Source: Cyclobacteriaceae bacterium
GTDB lineage: Bacteria; Bacteroidota; Bacteroidia; Cytophagales; Cyclobacteriaceae
Reading direction: 5' to 3'
Assembly: GCA_016786495.1 (NCBI GenBank)
Contig: JAEUUJ010000049.1
Span: 1 to 64,000 of the forward strand
Length of the DNA: 64,000 nucleotides
The position numbers and the translations under genes were made by a program. The notes under the pieces are model-generated. The model saw nothing but the letters and a program-made list of their open reading frames with translations, had not been told where the DNA came from and made no database searches. Positions 9,797-19,248 of this stretch are shown piece by piece. Numbering within the stretch: the first letter of the stretch is position 1; each line of letters begins with the position of its first letter.

Positions 9797-9913
9797 ATGC
9801 ACGCCACCAAGCTCGTTACCCCAGATGTTCTGCTCCTGATGTGCATTGGCGGAATCGCCTTTATTGTGATCATGAAGCTCATCTTTCGCAAAAAAGGTGA
9901 CCAAGGGCATTAG
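9797..9913 (+). CDS. 38-residue single-pass membrane peptide
   Basis: A short reading frame begins 11 bases after the helix-hairpin-helix gene stop. The peptide has a hydrophobic segment (VLLLMCIGGIAFIVIMKLIF) followed by a basic tail (RKKGDQGH), which fits a single-pass membrane peptide with its C-terminus in the cytosol. Close spacing suggests it belongs to the barrel operon. No family is recognised; the call rests on composition and position alone. Confidence 0.4.
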   Translation: MHATKLVTPDVLLLMCIGGIAFIVIMKLIFRKKGDQGH

Positions 9914-10007
9914 CAGCAGGTTATAAGCCAAATTTTGCCGGCCAAACGGTTCTGATAGTTTCCAGCAAAAGCACTAACTTTTCAGTACTTAAGTAAACAA
10001 ATCCTCT

Positions 10008-10733
10008 ATGAAAAAATTAGTTGCATGCTGCGTTATTATGCTGGTGTCCATAGCCGCATTTTCACAGACTACCAAAAAGACGCTTGAATTGGGCGAGTTT
10101 AAATCAATCTATAACAACTCGAACTACACCGTATACCTCAAGCAAACCAACAAACAGGAAGTTAGCGTTGAAGCCGAAAGCGATATTTATGCACTTACCT
10201 CGATTATTGTGGAGAACGGGGTGCTGATGGTTAATGTTGATCGTAAACCGGATAATCCGAATAAAAGTGTGTGGGCAAAAATTGATAACATCAAGCTTAA
10301 CCCGGTGATGAAGGTTTATGTGAGTGTAAAGAACATCAACGAGCTCCAAGTGAATGGTCAGGGAAAAATCATTTCCGAAAATTCGTTGTCAGCGCCTGCC
10401 CTGAACTTGTCGGTCAGTGGCAGCGGAAGTATGGATCTTGACTTAAAGGGCGATTACCTGAAAGCTGAGGTGAGCGGGTCAGGAAAAATTGCCCTCAAGG
10501 GATACGCCACATCGATCGATGCGCTGGTGAGCGGAAGCGGTGCCATACAAGCATTCAATTGCACACTCGATAACGCCAAAGTTAAGGTGAGCGGATCTGG
10601 CGATTGTGAAGTTACTGCGGCTAATTCCATAGAGGCATTGGTGCTCGGCAGCGGCAACATCAAGCATAAAGGCAATACCAAAACCACCACGAAGAAAATC
10701 TACGGATCCGGAACCGTAGAACGTGCGTATTAA
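10008..10733 (+). CDS. Exported GIN-domain protein (DUF2807)
   Basis: A signal peptide (MKKLVACCVIMLVSIAAFSQ) leads a 241-residue protein built of repeating short strands with the motif VSGSGSMDLDLKG / VSGSGKIALKG / VSGSGAIQAFN / VSGSGDCEVTA. This periodic Ser-Gly pattern is typical of the head GIN domain (DUF2807), a right-handed beta-helix fold found in exported Bacteroidota proteins. The molecular function of the family is not established. It stands alone, about 100 bases from either neighbour. Confidence 0.85.
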   Translation: MKKLVACCVIMLVSIAAFSQTTKKTLELGEFKSIYNNSNYTVYLKQTNKQEVSVEAESDIYALTSIIVENGVLMVNVDRKPDNPNKSVWAKIDNIKLNPVMKVYVSVKNINELQVNGQGKIISENSLSAPALNLSVSGSGSMDLDLKGDYLKAEVSGSGKIALKGYATSIDALVSGSGAIQAFNCTLDNAKVKVSGSGDCEVTAANSIEALVLGSGNIKHKGNTKTTTKKIYGSGTVERAY

Positions 10734-10841
10734 CCATAAATCCCCGGAAACAGCCTGTTTTACGGGTAAATGGCCGGTTACGGTGGGAAATGAATTTTTA
10801 TCCTTACATTTATTCTTTATTCAACTTTATTTATTAGTACA

Positions 10842-11162
10842 ATGAACATTTATGTTGCCAACATTCCTTTCAAATCGACTGAAGCAGAACTGAAAGGATT
10901 ATTTGAACAATATGGCGAAGTAAGCTCAGCGAAAATTATCTTAGATAAATTCACTCAGCGCAGTCGCGGATTTGGATTTGTGGAAATGGCTGATGACTCA
11001 GCTGCACAACAGGCGATCAGCTCTCTAAACGGGCAGGATTTTATGGGTAAGATTCTTGTAGTGAATGAAGCTCGTCCGAAGACAGACGCTCCCCGGAGCG
11101 GAGGAGGATTTAACCGCGGTGGCGGTGGTGGTTTTAACCGCAGAAGTAACAACGATTATTAA
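10842..11162 (+). CDS. RRM-type RNA-binding protein
   Basis: This 106-residue protein has one RNA recognition motif with RNP2 at residues 3-8 (IYVANI) and RNP1 at 43-50 (RGFGFVEM), followed by a glycine/arginine-rich tail (GGGFNRGGGGGFNRRSNN). Similar small single-RRM proteins are common in cyanobacteria and Bacteroidota and are thought to bind single-stranded RNA, often in cold response. The upstream AT-rich leader holds TACATTTA, a near match to the -7 box. Its transcript ends at a strong hairpin just downstream. Confidence 0.93.
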   Translation: MNIYVANIPFKSTEAELKGLFEQYGEVSSAKIILDKFTQRSRGFGFVEMADDSAAQQAISSLNGQDFMGKILVVNEARPKTDAPRSGGGFNRGGGGGFNRRSNNDY

Positions 11163-11174
11163 TCGTAGTACCTC

Positions 11175-11210
11175 AAAAAAACCCTGACGTTTTTACGTCA
11201 GGGTTTTTTT
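11175..11210. terminator. Bidirectional intrinsic terminator
   Basis: A perfect 10-bp stem (ACCCTGACGT, 11181-11190, with ACGTCAGGGT, 11195-11204) and a TTTT loop is flanked by an A run on the left and a T run on the right. It serves both the RRM gene (plus) and the metallophosphoesterase gene (minus), whose TAA stop lies in the T run. Confidence 0.92.
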
Positions 11211-12459
11211 ATGCCCGCTTCAACTCAATAATTGTTAACTCCGGAGGAATGCCGATTCTTCCCGGATAGCCAATGTATCCGAAGCCCCGGTTAACATACA
11301 AGTATTGGTTGTTCTCCTGGTACAGGCCGGCCCATTGCTTGTACGCATATTGCGAAGGGCTCCACTTGAAGTCACCGATCTCAATTCCAAACTGGAAGCC
11401 ATGCGTGTGACCCGCAAACATGACATCAATATCAGGGTACGACTTTCTCACTTGTGCATCCCAATGGCTGGGATCGTGTGAAAGCAATAGTTTAACGCTC
11501 GCATCCTCTGTTCCTGCATAGGCCTGATCGAGTTTGCCGTATTTGGCAAATCGTCCTCCACCCCAGTTTTCAATACCGATGATGGCAATCCTATCGCCGT
11601 TCTGCTCCAGGAAGCGATGTTCGTTCATCAGGATATCAAAACCCATTTGCTTATGGGCGCCAACGAGGTTCTTAAAATTTTCCTGTTTTTCGCGTTGTGA
11701 AGCCCAGGCTTTGTAATCGCCATAATCGTGATTACCGGTTACGGAGTACACCCCAAGTGGCGCTTTCAGCTTATCAAAAATATTCAGGTAGTCTTTCACT
11801 TCACTGGCCTCGTTGTTCACCAGGTCGCCTGTGAAGAAGATAACATCGGGTTTCTCTTTCAAAAAATCGTCTACCCCACCCTTCACGGCGGTCTTATTAA
11901 AAAAGCTGCCGGAATGAATATCCGAAAGCTGGCCTATCTTCATCCCGTCAAACGACTTAGGAAGGTTGGGAAGGTAGAGTGTTCTTTTACGAACGCGATA
12001 GTCGTGCGCTCCCGAGATAATACCATACGCCATAGCCGTGAACGGCACAGCCGTTGCGATAACCGCAGCTTTGGCTAAAAACTCCGAGCGCGTGATGCCT
12101 GTGCCTGCCGGTGTAGGGTCAGAACTTTTGGTGAAAAGGCCAACCACCCAGCGTACCCCGCGCTGGATGTCATCGATGAAGACCACCAGCACACCAAAAA
12201 TCTTGGAAAGATAGATACCCACCAGGCCAACCATTACCCAGGTGCGGATGCCTGACTTGTACTTATACGGATCGCTTACATTCCACCAAACCAGCGCACC
12301 AATGCTCAAGGCAGTAAGCGTCCAGAAACCATAACGAATAATGTTTCTGGCTGCGGGATTCCAGCTTTTACTGATTACAACAATAGCCTGGTAGAGATAA
12401 TAGTCGACCAGTAAGAAAAACACGGTTAAAATCAGAAAGGTCATCATGCGGGGTCTCAT
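11209..12459 (-). CDS. Membrane-anchored metallophosphoesterase
   Basis: Several N-terminal membrane segments (within about the first 160 residues) precede a calcineurin-type phosphoesterase domain. The metal-binding blocks are in order: GQLSDIHSGS, FTGDLVNNE, VTGNHDYGD and AGHTHGFQFG. The YkuE/YaeI-like family acts on phosphodiester or lipid phosphate substrates; the substrate here is unknown. The start is set at the ATG at 12459, just past the efflux operon terminator; a TTG 21 bases further upstream falls inside that hairpin and is unlikely. Confidence 0.85.
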   Translation of the reverse strand: MRPRMMTFLILTVFFLLVDYYLYQAIVVISKSWNPAARNIIRYGFWTLTALSIGALVWWNVSDPYKYKSGIRTWVMVGLVGIYLSKIFGVLVVFIDDIQRGVRWVVGLFTKSSDPTPAGTGITRSEFLAKAAVIATAVPFTAMAYGIISGAHDYRVRKRTLYLPNLPKSFDGMKIGQLSDIHSGSFFNKTAVKGGVDDFLKEKPDVIFFTGDLVNNEASEVKDYLNIFDKLKAPLGVYSVTGNHDYGDYKAWASQREKQENFKNLVGAHKQMGFDILMNEHRFLEQNGDRIAIIGIENWGGGRFAKYGKLDQAYAGTEDASVKLLLSHDPSHWDAQVRKSYPDIDVMFAGHTHGFQFGIEIGDFKWSPSQYAYKQWAGLYQENNQYLYVNRGFGYIGYPGRIGIPPELTIIELKRA

Positions 12460-12463
12460 AAAT

Positions 12464-12493
12464 AAAAAAAGTCGTCTCAATTTCTTAAGACGA
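12464..12493 (-). terminator. Terminator of the efflux operon
   Basis: On the minus strand GTCGTCTT and AGACGAC pair around a short loop (stem arms at 12486-12493 and 12471-12477) and run into seven T. It lies between the RND pump gene and the metallophosphoesterase start, only a few bases before that ATG. Confidence 0.8.
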
Positions 12494-12515
12494 CTTTCTT
12501 AAAAATTTAGTTCAA

Positions 12516-15500
12516 CTAGTGCTTAACAATTGCACCGTCAATATCAAGCTCCGGCTTATTGCGCCATTTGGCAATCCGCTGCTTCAGTAATGTGGTCAGC
12601 AAATACATCACCGGTACCAGGAACAACGTGAGGAATGTCCCGAAAATCAATCCGAAAATCATCGTCCACGACAAAGGTCCCCAGAATGCCACGTTATCAC
12701 CACCGAAGAAAATGTGAGGATTAAACTCCGTAAACAACGTCACGAAATCGATGTTCAAGCCAACGGCAAGCGGGATAAGTCCAAGTGTTGCTGCCATGGC
12801 CGTAAGGATTACCGGTGTCATACGGGTTTTTGCCGCTTCGATGATCGCTTCCTTCAATCCAATACCCTGCGAGATCAACAAGTCGGTAAACTCCACAAGC
12901 AGAATTCCATTCCGAACCACAATTCCCGCAAGGGCCATAATACCCACGCCCGACATCACGATGGAAATTTCCATGCGGAAGAGTGAGAAGCCAATCAGAA
13001 CACCGATGATACTGAACAAGATTTCAGATAAGATGATCAACGGCTTGCTGGTGGAGTTAAACTGGGTAACCAGAATCATAAAGATCAATCCCAATGCTAC
13101 CATTCCGGCTACCCCGAGGAACGCAGACGTTTCCGCCTGATCTTCCTGCTCGCCTGTCATTTTGATACCTACTTCGTCTGGTTTAGAGAAGGATGCCAGA
13201 TTTTTTTGAATTTCGGCTACAACCTCATTCGCGTTGAAGTCGCTCAACACGTTGGACGAGAGGGTAACAACACGCTTCTGATCGATCCTTCGAATACCGG
13301 CATAACTGTTAGAATATGAAATCCGGGCGATTGAAGAAAGCGGAACCTGACGAACCTGGCCACCTGAAGCCATATCGCGATAGGTGATTGGAAGGTTAAT
13401 CAACGTATTAATGTCATCACGCTGACCTTTTTCGATGCGCAGGGTAATGTCATAGTCATCGTTGTCGTCACGAAACTTAGAAATTTCCTTTCCATAAATC
13501 GCGGTGCGCAACGCCATACCAATCTGGCCGGTTGAAATACCTTCACGGTTTGCTTTCTCACGATCAATGCTGATCACAATCTCCGGTTTATCATTCTGAA
13601 AATCAGACTTTAATTCTTCCACACCGGGAATCTGCAATGAATCGAGGTACTTCTTTACCCGGGTTGAAACATCCACGAGAACATCGAAATCATCCGCAGA
13701 AATTTCAATGTTAATCGGCTTTCCGGTTGGAGGTCCACCCTGTTCCTGATTCACAGAAATTTCAGCGCCCTTAACGCCCTTAACAGCTTCCCGAACTTTG
13801 TCGAGGTAAACCTTGGTCGACTTTCCATCGCGTTTAGCGAAGTCGACAAAAGCCACCGTCACCTTTCCTAAGTGAGGCTGTGCGTTGTTACCGGAAGTTT
13901 GATCTTCGGCCGCGCCAATCGATACGTTTGAGATAATCGATTCAACCACAGGATTGTTCTTACCCACAACCTCCATTACTCTGTTTTCCACAATGTTGGT
14001 CACCGAATCCGTCACGCGCTGGTCGGTACCGATCGGCATGGTAACATAGGCATACACGAAATTAGGATCTCCTTGCGGGAAGAATACAACCGGAGGTTTA
14101 CGCCATGCTGTAAACATGATTGAAAAAATGAACAGGAAGATTACTCCGCCAATTACACCGTACGGACGCCATCCTTCGAGACACCAGCTAATGATGTTTC
14201 TGTAACCATTTTGCACTCTAGGCCAATAGCGGGTTTGGAAGTTCGAAACAACTTGCTCCAGCACAAAGCGGTGCAGCGTGTACAAGAGGAACAAGAACAC
14301 CGTAAGGTTACCCATACCGTTTAATCCCATGATGTACCACAACAGTGCGATCGAACCGAATACTACGGCAGTCACTTTGTATCCTTTGGTAAACTTCGCG
14401 CGGTCATGATCATGATCATGCGGCTTCATAAAATCAGCCGCAAACACCGGGTTGATGATGTATGCTACAACCAAGGATGCACACAAGGCAACAATCAGTG
14501 TAATGGGCAGATAAAACATGAATTTACCAATTACACCAGGCCAGAACGCCAGTGGTACGAACGGTGCCAGCACTACCATCGTTCCGGATAATACTGGAAG
14601 GAACACCTCGCCTGCCGCTATCTTGGCGGCTTTACGGATCGGAACCTTACCGTTGTCGAATATGCGGTGCGTATTCTCGATTACCACAATCGCATCGTCC
14701 ACCACAATACCCAACGCCAGCAGGAATGAAAACAGCGTCATCAAATTCAGCGTAAAGCCCAGTGACGGGAATAATAAGAATGCCATGAACGCTGAAATCG
14801 GAACCGACATCGCCACGAAAATCGCATTCGTAGCACCCATGAAAAACATGAGGATGATCGTTACCAGAATAAAGCCAATGATAATCGTATTGATCAAATC
14901 ATGGAGCGTCATCCGGGTATTGTCTGACTGATCCGCTGTAATCGTAACCTTTACACCGGGAGGCAGAATATTCTCTTCAAAGTTCCTTACGATCTCGTTG
15001 ATTTGATCGGAGGCAATGATCAGGTTCTCACCGCTGCGCTTGATAACGTTCAAGGTAATTACATTCTTTTCATCCAGGCGGGCAAAACTCTCCTGTTCTT
15101 TATGCGAATCGACTACTTGGGCAATGTCTTTCAGGTAGATTTTTCCACCCGTTGTTGAACCTACGATCACATTCGCCATCTGCTCTGCCGAGGTAAATTC
15201 GCCATTAATACTCAGCGAACGCTTCATGCCGTCAACAGAAAGCTGACCACCGGAAACGATCACATTTTCAAATGCTACCGCAGATTCAATATCATCCAGG
15301 CTCACGCCCGCATTTGCGGCTTTGAACATGTCGACATTTATTTGAATTTCACGGTCAAGTGCACCCACAATGTCAACCCTTCTGATTTCACGAATGCCTT
15401 CGATTGCATCCTGCATCTGTTCTGCATACTCTTTCAGTGTTTGAAGATCGTAGTCGCCCGAAAGGTTTACGTTCATAATGGGCAATTCAGAGATATCGAT

Positions 15501-15914
15501 CTCCATTACCTGCGGGTCGGTGTCGAGGTCGCTTGGCAAATCCTGCTTCGCGCGATCTACGGCATCCTGAACCTCCTGCTTAGCCTTGTCAATGGAAACG
15601 TCTGTCTCAAATTCAACGATCACATTGGAGAAATCCTGAACCGAGTTACTCTTGATTTTCTTAACACCGGAAATTGATTTTACCTGTTTTTCAATCTCTT
15701 TGGTAATCAGGTTCTCAACATCGGTAGGTGATGCTCCGGGATAAATGGTTGCCACAAAAATTTGCGGAAACACAACCTCCGGAAAATTCTCCTTCGGCAG
15801 GCTCGTGTATGTAAAGATACCTGCGAGGCATATAATAATAGTCGCGATATAAACACTCACCTTATTGTCGATCGACCAACTGGTGGGTTTAAACTCTTTA
15901 TTTAAGTCTTGCAT
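12516..15914 (-). CDS. RND-family efflux pump (AcrB-type)
   Basis: This 1132-residue inner-membrane antiporter exports drugs or other amphiphiles using proton influx. An N-terminal transmembrane helix (VSVYIATIIICLAGIFTY) is followed by the first periplasmic porter domain, a helix bundle holding the proton-relay motif GIVVDDAIVVIENTHR, the second porter domain and a second bundle. A His-Asp-rich cytoplasmic stretch (KPHDHDHDRAKF) sits after about the sixth helix, and a long inserted membrane region precedes the second porter half. It is the last gene of tetR-tolC-mfp-rnd, 59 bases after the adaptor gene, and forms a tripartite pump with those products. Confidence 0.95.
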   Translation of the reverse strand: MQDLNKEFKPTSWSIDNKVSVYIATIIICLAGIFTYTSLPKENFPEVVFPQIFVATIYPGASPTDVENLITKEIEKQVKSISGVKKIKSNSVQDFSNVIVEFETDVSIDKAKQEVQDAVDRAKQDLPSDLDTDPQVMEIDISELPIMNVNLSGDYDLQTLKEYAEQMQDAIEGIREIRRVDIVGALDREIQINVDMFKAANAGVSLDDIESAVAFENVIVSGGQLSVDGMKRSLSINGEFTSAEQMANVIVGSTTGGKIYLKDIAQVVDSHKEQESFARLDEKNVITLNVIKRSGENLIIASDQINEIVRNFEENILPPGVKVTITADQSDNTRMTLHDLINTIIIGFILVTIILMFFMGATNAIFVAMSVPISAFMAFLLFPSLGFTLNLMTLFSFLLALGIVVDDAIVVIENTHRIFDNGKVPIRKAAKIAAGEVFLPVLSGTMVVLAPFVPLAFWPGVIGKFMFYLPITLIVALCASLVVAYIINPVFAADFMKPHDHDHDRAKFTKGYKVTAVVFGSIALLWYIMGLNGMGNLTVFLFLLYTLHRFVLEQVVSNFQTRYWPRVQNGYRNIISWCLEGWRPYGVIGGVIFLFIFSIMFTAWRKPPVVFFPQGDPNFVYAYVTMPIGTDQRVTDSVTNIVENRVMEVVGKNNPVVESIISNVSIGAAEDQTSGNNAQPHLGKVTVAFVDFAKRDGKSTKVYLDKVREAVKGVKGAEISVNQEQGGPPTGKPINIEISADDFDVLVDVSTRVKKYLDSLQIPGVEELKSDFQNDKPEIVISIDREKANREGISTGQIGMALRTAIYGKEISKFRDDNDDYDITLRIEKGQRDDINTLINLPITYRDMASGGQVRQVPLSSIARISYSNSYAGIRRIDQKRVVTLSSNVLSDFNANEVVAEIQKNLASFSKPDEVGIKMTGEQEDQAETSAFLGVAGMVALGLIFMILVTQFNSTSKPLIILSEILFSIIGVLIGFSLFRMEISIVMSGVGIMALAGIVVRNGILLVEFTDLLISQGIGLKEAIIEAAKTRMTPVILTAMAATLGLIPLAVGLNIDFVTLFTEFNPHIFFGGDNVAFWGPLSWTMIFGLIFGTFLTLFLVPVMYLLTTLLKQRIAKWRNKPELDIDGAIVKH

Positions 15915-15973
15915 AAAATATTTTTTAAAAATGGCAGGAACGTATCAGATTTTTGACTTCAGCGAACGCTGCG

Positions 15974-17083
15974 TTAGAGTTTAATAAACTGACCGTCACT
16001 TAATCCCTGATATCCTACCGTGATAACTTTCTCGCCTGCATTAACACCGGACACGTGCGCGAGATTGTCATACACCCCGTCTACCGTTACCACGCGTTTT
16101 CTGGCTACCAGATCATTGCCTTGTTTGGCTACTACGTACACAATCTTCTCACCGTTGAGGTTTTGTACCACATTAACCGGTACCACAATCGCAGCACGTT
16201 CGGTACGGAACACCACTTTGATGGCAGCCGACATATTCGGACGAAGATTCGGTTCGCTTGGAAGTTTAACCTCTACCGCAAACGTACGCGACAACCGGTC
16301 GATGGTTTTACCAACAAATGAAACGGTTGAAGTAATGTCTTTATTCAACTCCGGAATGTTCACAATTACCTTGTCGCCCTTCTTGATTGTTGTAACATAT
16401 GCCTCTGATACGGATGCTACCAATTTCAAATCAGACGAGTTTACAACACGCGCAGCCGGTTGGCCGGGAGCGATATTTTCACCCACCTTCACGTTCACTT
16501 CATCTACGGTTCCGCTGATTGGGCTTTTAATGCGGGTCATGTCGTTTTGATCTTCCAGAGCAGCCAGTTGTTTTTCAAGTGACTCCTTGTTGGTTTTTGC
16601 CTGCAGGTATTGAACTTCGGTACCGATTTTCTGATCCCAAAGGTTTTTCTGGCGGTTAAAAACAGATGTTGCCAGCTCAAGTTGAGCTTTCATTCCCTGA
16701 ATGTTGCTTACGATCACAGCATTGTCAATCTGCGCAAGAACCTGCCCCTTCGACACCGCCTGTCCTTCTTTCACAAACACCTGCGTGATAACGCCCATGC
16801 TTTTTGCACTCACCAGAATATTATTCTCGGCATCGATGTGACCTTGTGTTTGCACGTAATATTCGAACTTCCGCGGAGCAAGCTCAATAGCGGATACGTC
16901 CTTTTTACGCACTACAACACTGTCGGGCGTAATTTGCTTTTCAAGTTCCTCGATCTTACTATTCAATTCAGCCTGTTCCTTTTTAAGCTTGGCAAGTTCT
17001 GCTTTCTTATCAGGCGTGCAGGCGGCAACGGATGCTGCCAACGCAATCAGTAAACTATAACGAATGTATGTAATGGATTTCAT
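15974..17083 (-). CDS. Efflux periplasmic adaptor lipoprotein (MFP)
   Basis: The 369-residue adaptor links the RND pump to the TolC-like channel. The N-terminus is a lipoprotein signal with a lipobox at about residue 22 (SVAACTPDKK). Next come a charged coiled coil (AELAKLKKEQAELNSKIEELEKQ), a biotinyl-lipoyl hairpin (VFVKEGQAVSKGQVLAQID ... KSPISGTVDEVNVKVGENIAPGQ read as two halves) and beta-barrel and membrane-proximal domains. The coiled coil at the very N-terminus is extra to the usual adaptor hairpin. The gene lies 28 bases after tolC. Confidence 0.93.
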   Translation of the reverse strand: MKSITYIRYSLLIALAASVAACTPDKKAELAKLKKEQAELNSKIEELEKQITPDSVVVRKKDVSAIELAPRKFEYYVQTQGHIDAENNILVSAKSMGVITQVFVKEGQAVSKGQVLAQIDNAVIVSNIQGMKAQLELATSVFNRQKNLWDQKIGTEVQYLQAKTNKESLEKQLAALEDQNDMTRIKSPISGTVDEVNVKVGENIAPGQPAARVVNSSDLKLVASVSEAYVTTIKKGDKVIVNIPELNKDITSTVSFVGKTIDRLSRTFAVEVKLPSEPNLRPNMSAAIKVVFRTERAAIVVPVNVVQNLNGEKIVYVVAKQGNDLVARKRVVTVDGVYDNLAHVSGVNAGEKVITVGYQGLSDGQFIKL

Positions 17084-17111
17084 GTATGTATATTTTCAGG
17101 TTGGTTGATTA

Positions 17112-18581
17112 TTATTTTGAAACACTTTGCGGTGCTAGTTTTCCATAGGCTTTATCAAGATCAATCTTGGCAACCATTACGTCATACAGAGCATTGTAAT
17201 AGTTGGTTTGGGCCTGCCGCAGACTATCTTCCGCGTCGATCACTTCAAGATTTGATCCTACTCCCTGTTCGTATTTAATCTTTGTAATCCGAGCGACTTT
17301 AGAAGCCAGCTCCATATTTTGCTTTTGAGCATTGAGCGACTTCATGGCATTTTTATAATTGATGGTAGATTGTTGTACCTCCAGATCAATACCTGATTTT
17401 ACACTAACAAACGTATTCTGTATCTTCTGAAGCGCAATTTTCTCTTGCTGAACTTTGTATCGAGTTTGAAAACCTGAGAAAATTGGCACATTCAGTGTCA
17501 ATCCGAACATGGTGTATGGATACCATTTATCAGGACCGATACTTCCATTGTCGGAAATGTCAGAATTGGTCTTGAACAGGCCACCAATAGTCGCAGACTG
17601 TGTCGAGTAGCCGAGATTTGCAAATGCTGAAAGCGAAGGCAGATAAGCTGCGCGTTGATTTTTTAAATTAAGCTCCTGCAATTTCCGATTTGCCTCTAAC
17701 ACCTGGAAGTCGGGGCGAAGATTATAGTCAATTGTCTCTTGATATAAAGCTGTGGACACTTCTGATTGAACATCCTCAATTTTTCCCTCTACTTGAATTG
17801 GTTGATTCAGCGGATAATTCATCTGAAACTTCAGTAACGCAATTCCGAGTTCGTTCAGATTGAGAAATTTGTCCCGCTCGGCAACAAGGTTATTCAATGT
17901 TACTTGAATACGATCGGCGTCAATGCTTTCAGCGAACCCATTTTTAAAGAGCGCCTGTGTGTTTCGAAGCAACGTATCAACGCGGGCAATGTTACTGGTG
18001 AACAGATCACTACGCTCCTTATTAATTAGCACAGCATAGTAAGCCTTAGTAACTTGCTGAATAATTTGCTCCTTTGTTTGCGCAGAACTTCGATAGGACA
18101 ATTCTTTATAGGCTTGCGAGGCCTGTAAACCTACCAGATACGATCCGTTAAAAATGATTTGGGTAACATTCACGCCAGCATCACCGCTACTTTTTAATTG
18201 AAAGAAGTTTTGAGAAGCCAACACATCATCATTTTCGAGCTCCGGATAGAATTGATTATACAAAGAATCCGCAAGCCCCGAGAAACCGAACGCAGTTTGT
18301 CTGGTCGAAAAAAAACGTGGAAGCCTTTCGTTGTGTGTCAGAGAAACAGTACCATTAACCTGCGGCAACCCGACGCCCACAGTCTCTTTGACCTTTGCTT
18401 GGGCTATTTCTTCATCCAATTTTGCATTTCGGGCAGTAATAGAATTCTCCAGCGCGTAGTCAATGCACTGCTGAAGCGTAAAGGTTTGCCCGGATGATAC
18501 CGGTTGATCTTGTGCAACTGCCGGCTGCGCAGCCGCTAATCCCGCTCCTACCACAAGTGTCAGATATATTCGTTTTATCAT
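17112..18581 (-). CDS. TolC-family outer-membrane efflux channel
   Basis: A signal peptide (LTLVVGAGLAAAQPAVAQ) begins this 489-residue protein. Two outer-membrane-efflux repeats follow, with long alpha-helical stretches such as LDEEIAQAKVKETVG and VDTLLRNTQALFKNG, the pattern of the TolC channel-tunnel. The ATG overlaps the tetR stop by four bases, so translation is coupled to the repressor. With the adaptor and the RND pump it makes a complete export channel from inner to outer membrane. Confidence 0.94.
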   Translation of the reverse strand: MIKRIYLTLVVGAGLAAAQPAVAQDQPVSSGQTFTLQQCIDYALENSITARNAKLDEEIAQAKVKETVGVGLPQVNGTVSLTHNERLPRFFSTRQTAFGFSGLADSLYNQFYPELENDDVLASQNFFQLKSSGDAGVNVTQIIFNGSYLVGLQASQAYKELSYRSSAQTKEQIIQQVTKAYYAVLINKERSDLFTSNIARVDTLLRNTQALFKNGFAESIDADRIQVTLNNLVAERDKFLNLNELGIALLKFQMNYPLNQPIQVEGKIEDVQSEVSTALYQETIDYNLRPDFQVLEANRKLQELNLKNQRAAYLPSLSAFANLGYSTQSATIGGLFKTNSDISDNGSIGPDKWYPYTMFGLTLNVPIFSGFQTRYKVQQEKIALQKIQNTFVSVKSGIDLEVQQSTINYKNAMKSLNAQKQNMELASKVARITKIKYEQGVGSNLEVIDAEDSLRQAQTNYYNALYDVMVAKIDLDKAYGKLAPQSVSK

Positions 18582-19213
18582 AAAATGGTTGATGGTTGTT
18601 GGTTGTGTTCCTTGTATTTCAAATAAAGTTTTCTTCCTTTTTCAGTGACCAGCCCGAACACGAAGTGATCGAATATCTGGCTCTGTACTTCCACGATGTT
18701 AAACTTCTCACGTGGAAAAATGTCCTGGTTAAACGCCATCTGCACAAATTCCACCCGAAGAATGCTCATGATCTCTTTGTTTACTGGGCGAATGTAACCT
18801 TGCTCAATGCCCGCATCCAGGTTTTGAACAACCTGATCGCGAATGAACTTGTTCTTAAAGTCAACCCACAAGTTCCAGGCTTTTAAATGGAACTTCTGTA
18901 AATCAAAGAGCATGGTCGGATTTACCTCCTCCATGCTTTTCTTCATCCAAAGGGAAACACGTGCAAGCTCTTCCACCGGGTTGTCTGACCCCTGCCGAAT
19001 GTCCTCACACTGCTTGTAATTCTTTTCGAGTAATTGGCGCGTTACGCTCGCAACGAGATCATCCTTGTCGGCAAAGTGCTGGTAGAGCGTTTTCTTGGAT
19101 ACCGACAAATGCCGGGCAATATCATCCATCGAAATGCTGCGGACACCGTACCGCCTGAACAGTTCCTCCGCCCCCGTAACGATCTTATCTTTTATGTCTG
19201 TTTCTTCAATCAT
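18578..19213 (-). CDS. TetR-family repressor of the efflux operon
   Basis: The 211-residue regulator has an N-terminal helix-turn-helix (YGVRSISMDDIARHLSVSKKTLYQHFADKDDLV, read in two parts around residues 19-52) and an all-helical ligand-binding C-terminal domain. It is the first gene of the pump operon, and its stop overlaps the tolC start. A long inverted repeat sits over its own promoter just before the ATG, so self-repression of the whole operon, relieved by a pump substrate, is the likely scheme. The inducer is not evident. Confidence 0.93.
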   Translation of the reverse strand: MIEETDIKDKIVTGAEELFRRYGVRSISMDDIARHLSVSKKTLYQHFADKDDLVASVTRQLLEKNYKQCEDIRQGSDNPVEELARVSLWMKKSMEEVNPTMLFDLQKFHLKAWNLWVDFKNKFIRDQVVQNLDAGIEQGYIRPVNKEIMSILRVEFVQMAFNQDIFPREKFNIVEVQSQIFDHFVFGLVTEKGRKLYLKYKEHNQQPSTIL

Positions 19214-19217
19214 GGCG

Positions 19218-19248
19218 CAAAACTATGGAAACTTTTAAGATTACAAAA
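19218..19248 (-). promoter_or_regulatory. Promoter of the tetR-efflux operon
   Basis: On the minus strand TTTTG (19248-19244), an 18-base spacer and TAGTTTTG (19225-19218) give a complete -33/-7 pair. The -7 box ends only four bases before the tetR ATG, so the predicted start of transcription falls at or inside the start codon. Confidence 0.7.

Noticed and set aside
16020-16550. A 176-residue plus-strand frame opposite the efflux adaptor.
   Set aside because: Low-complexity Ser/Thr/Phe-rich product, opposite a confident adaptor gene.
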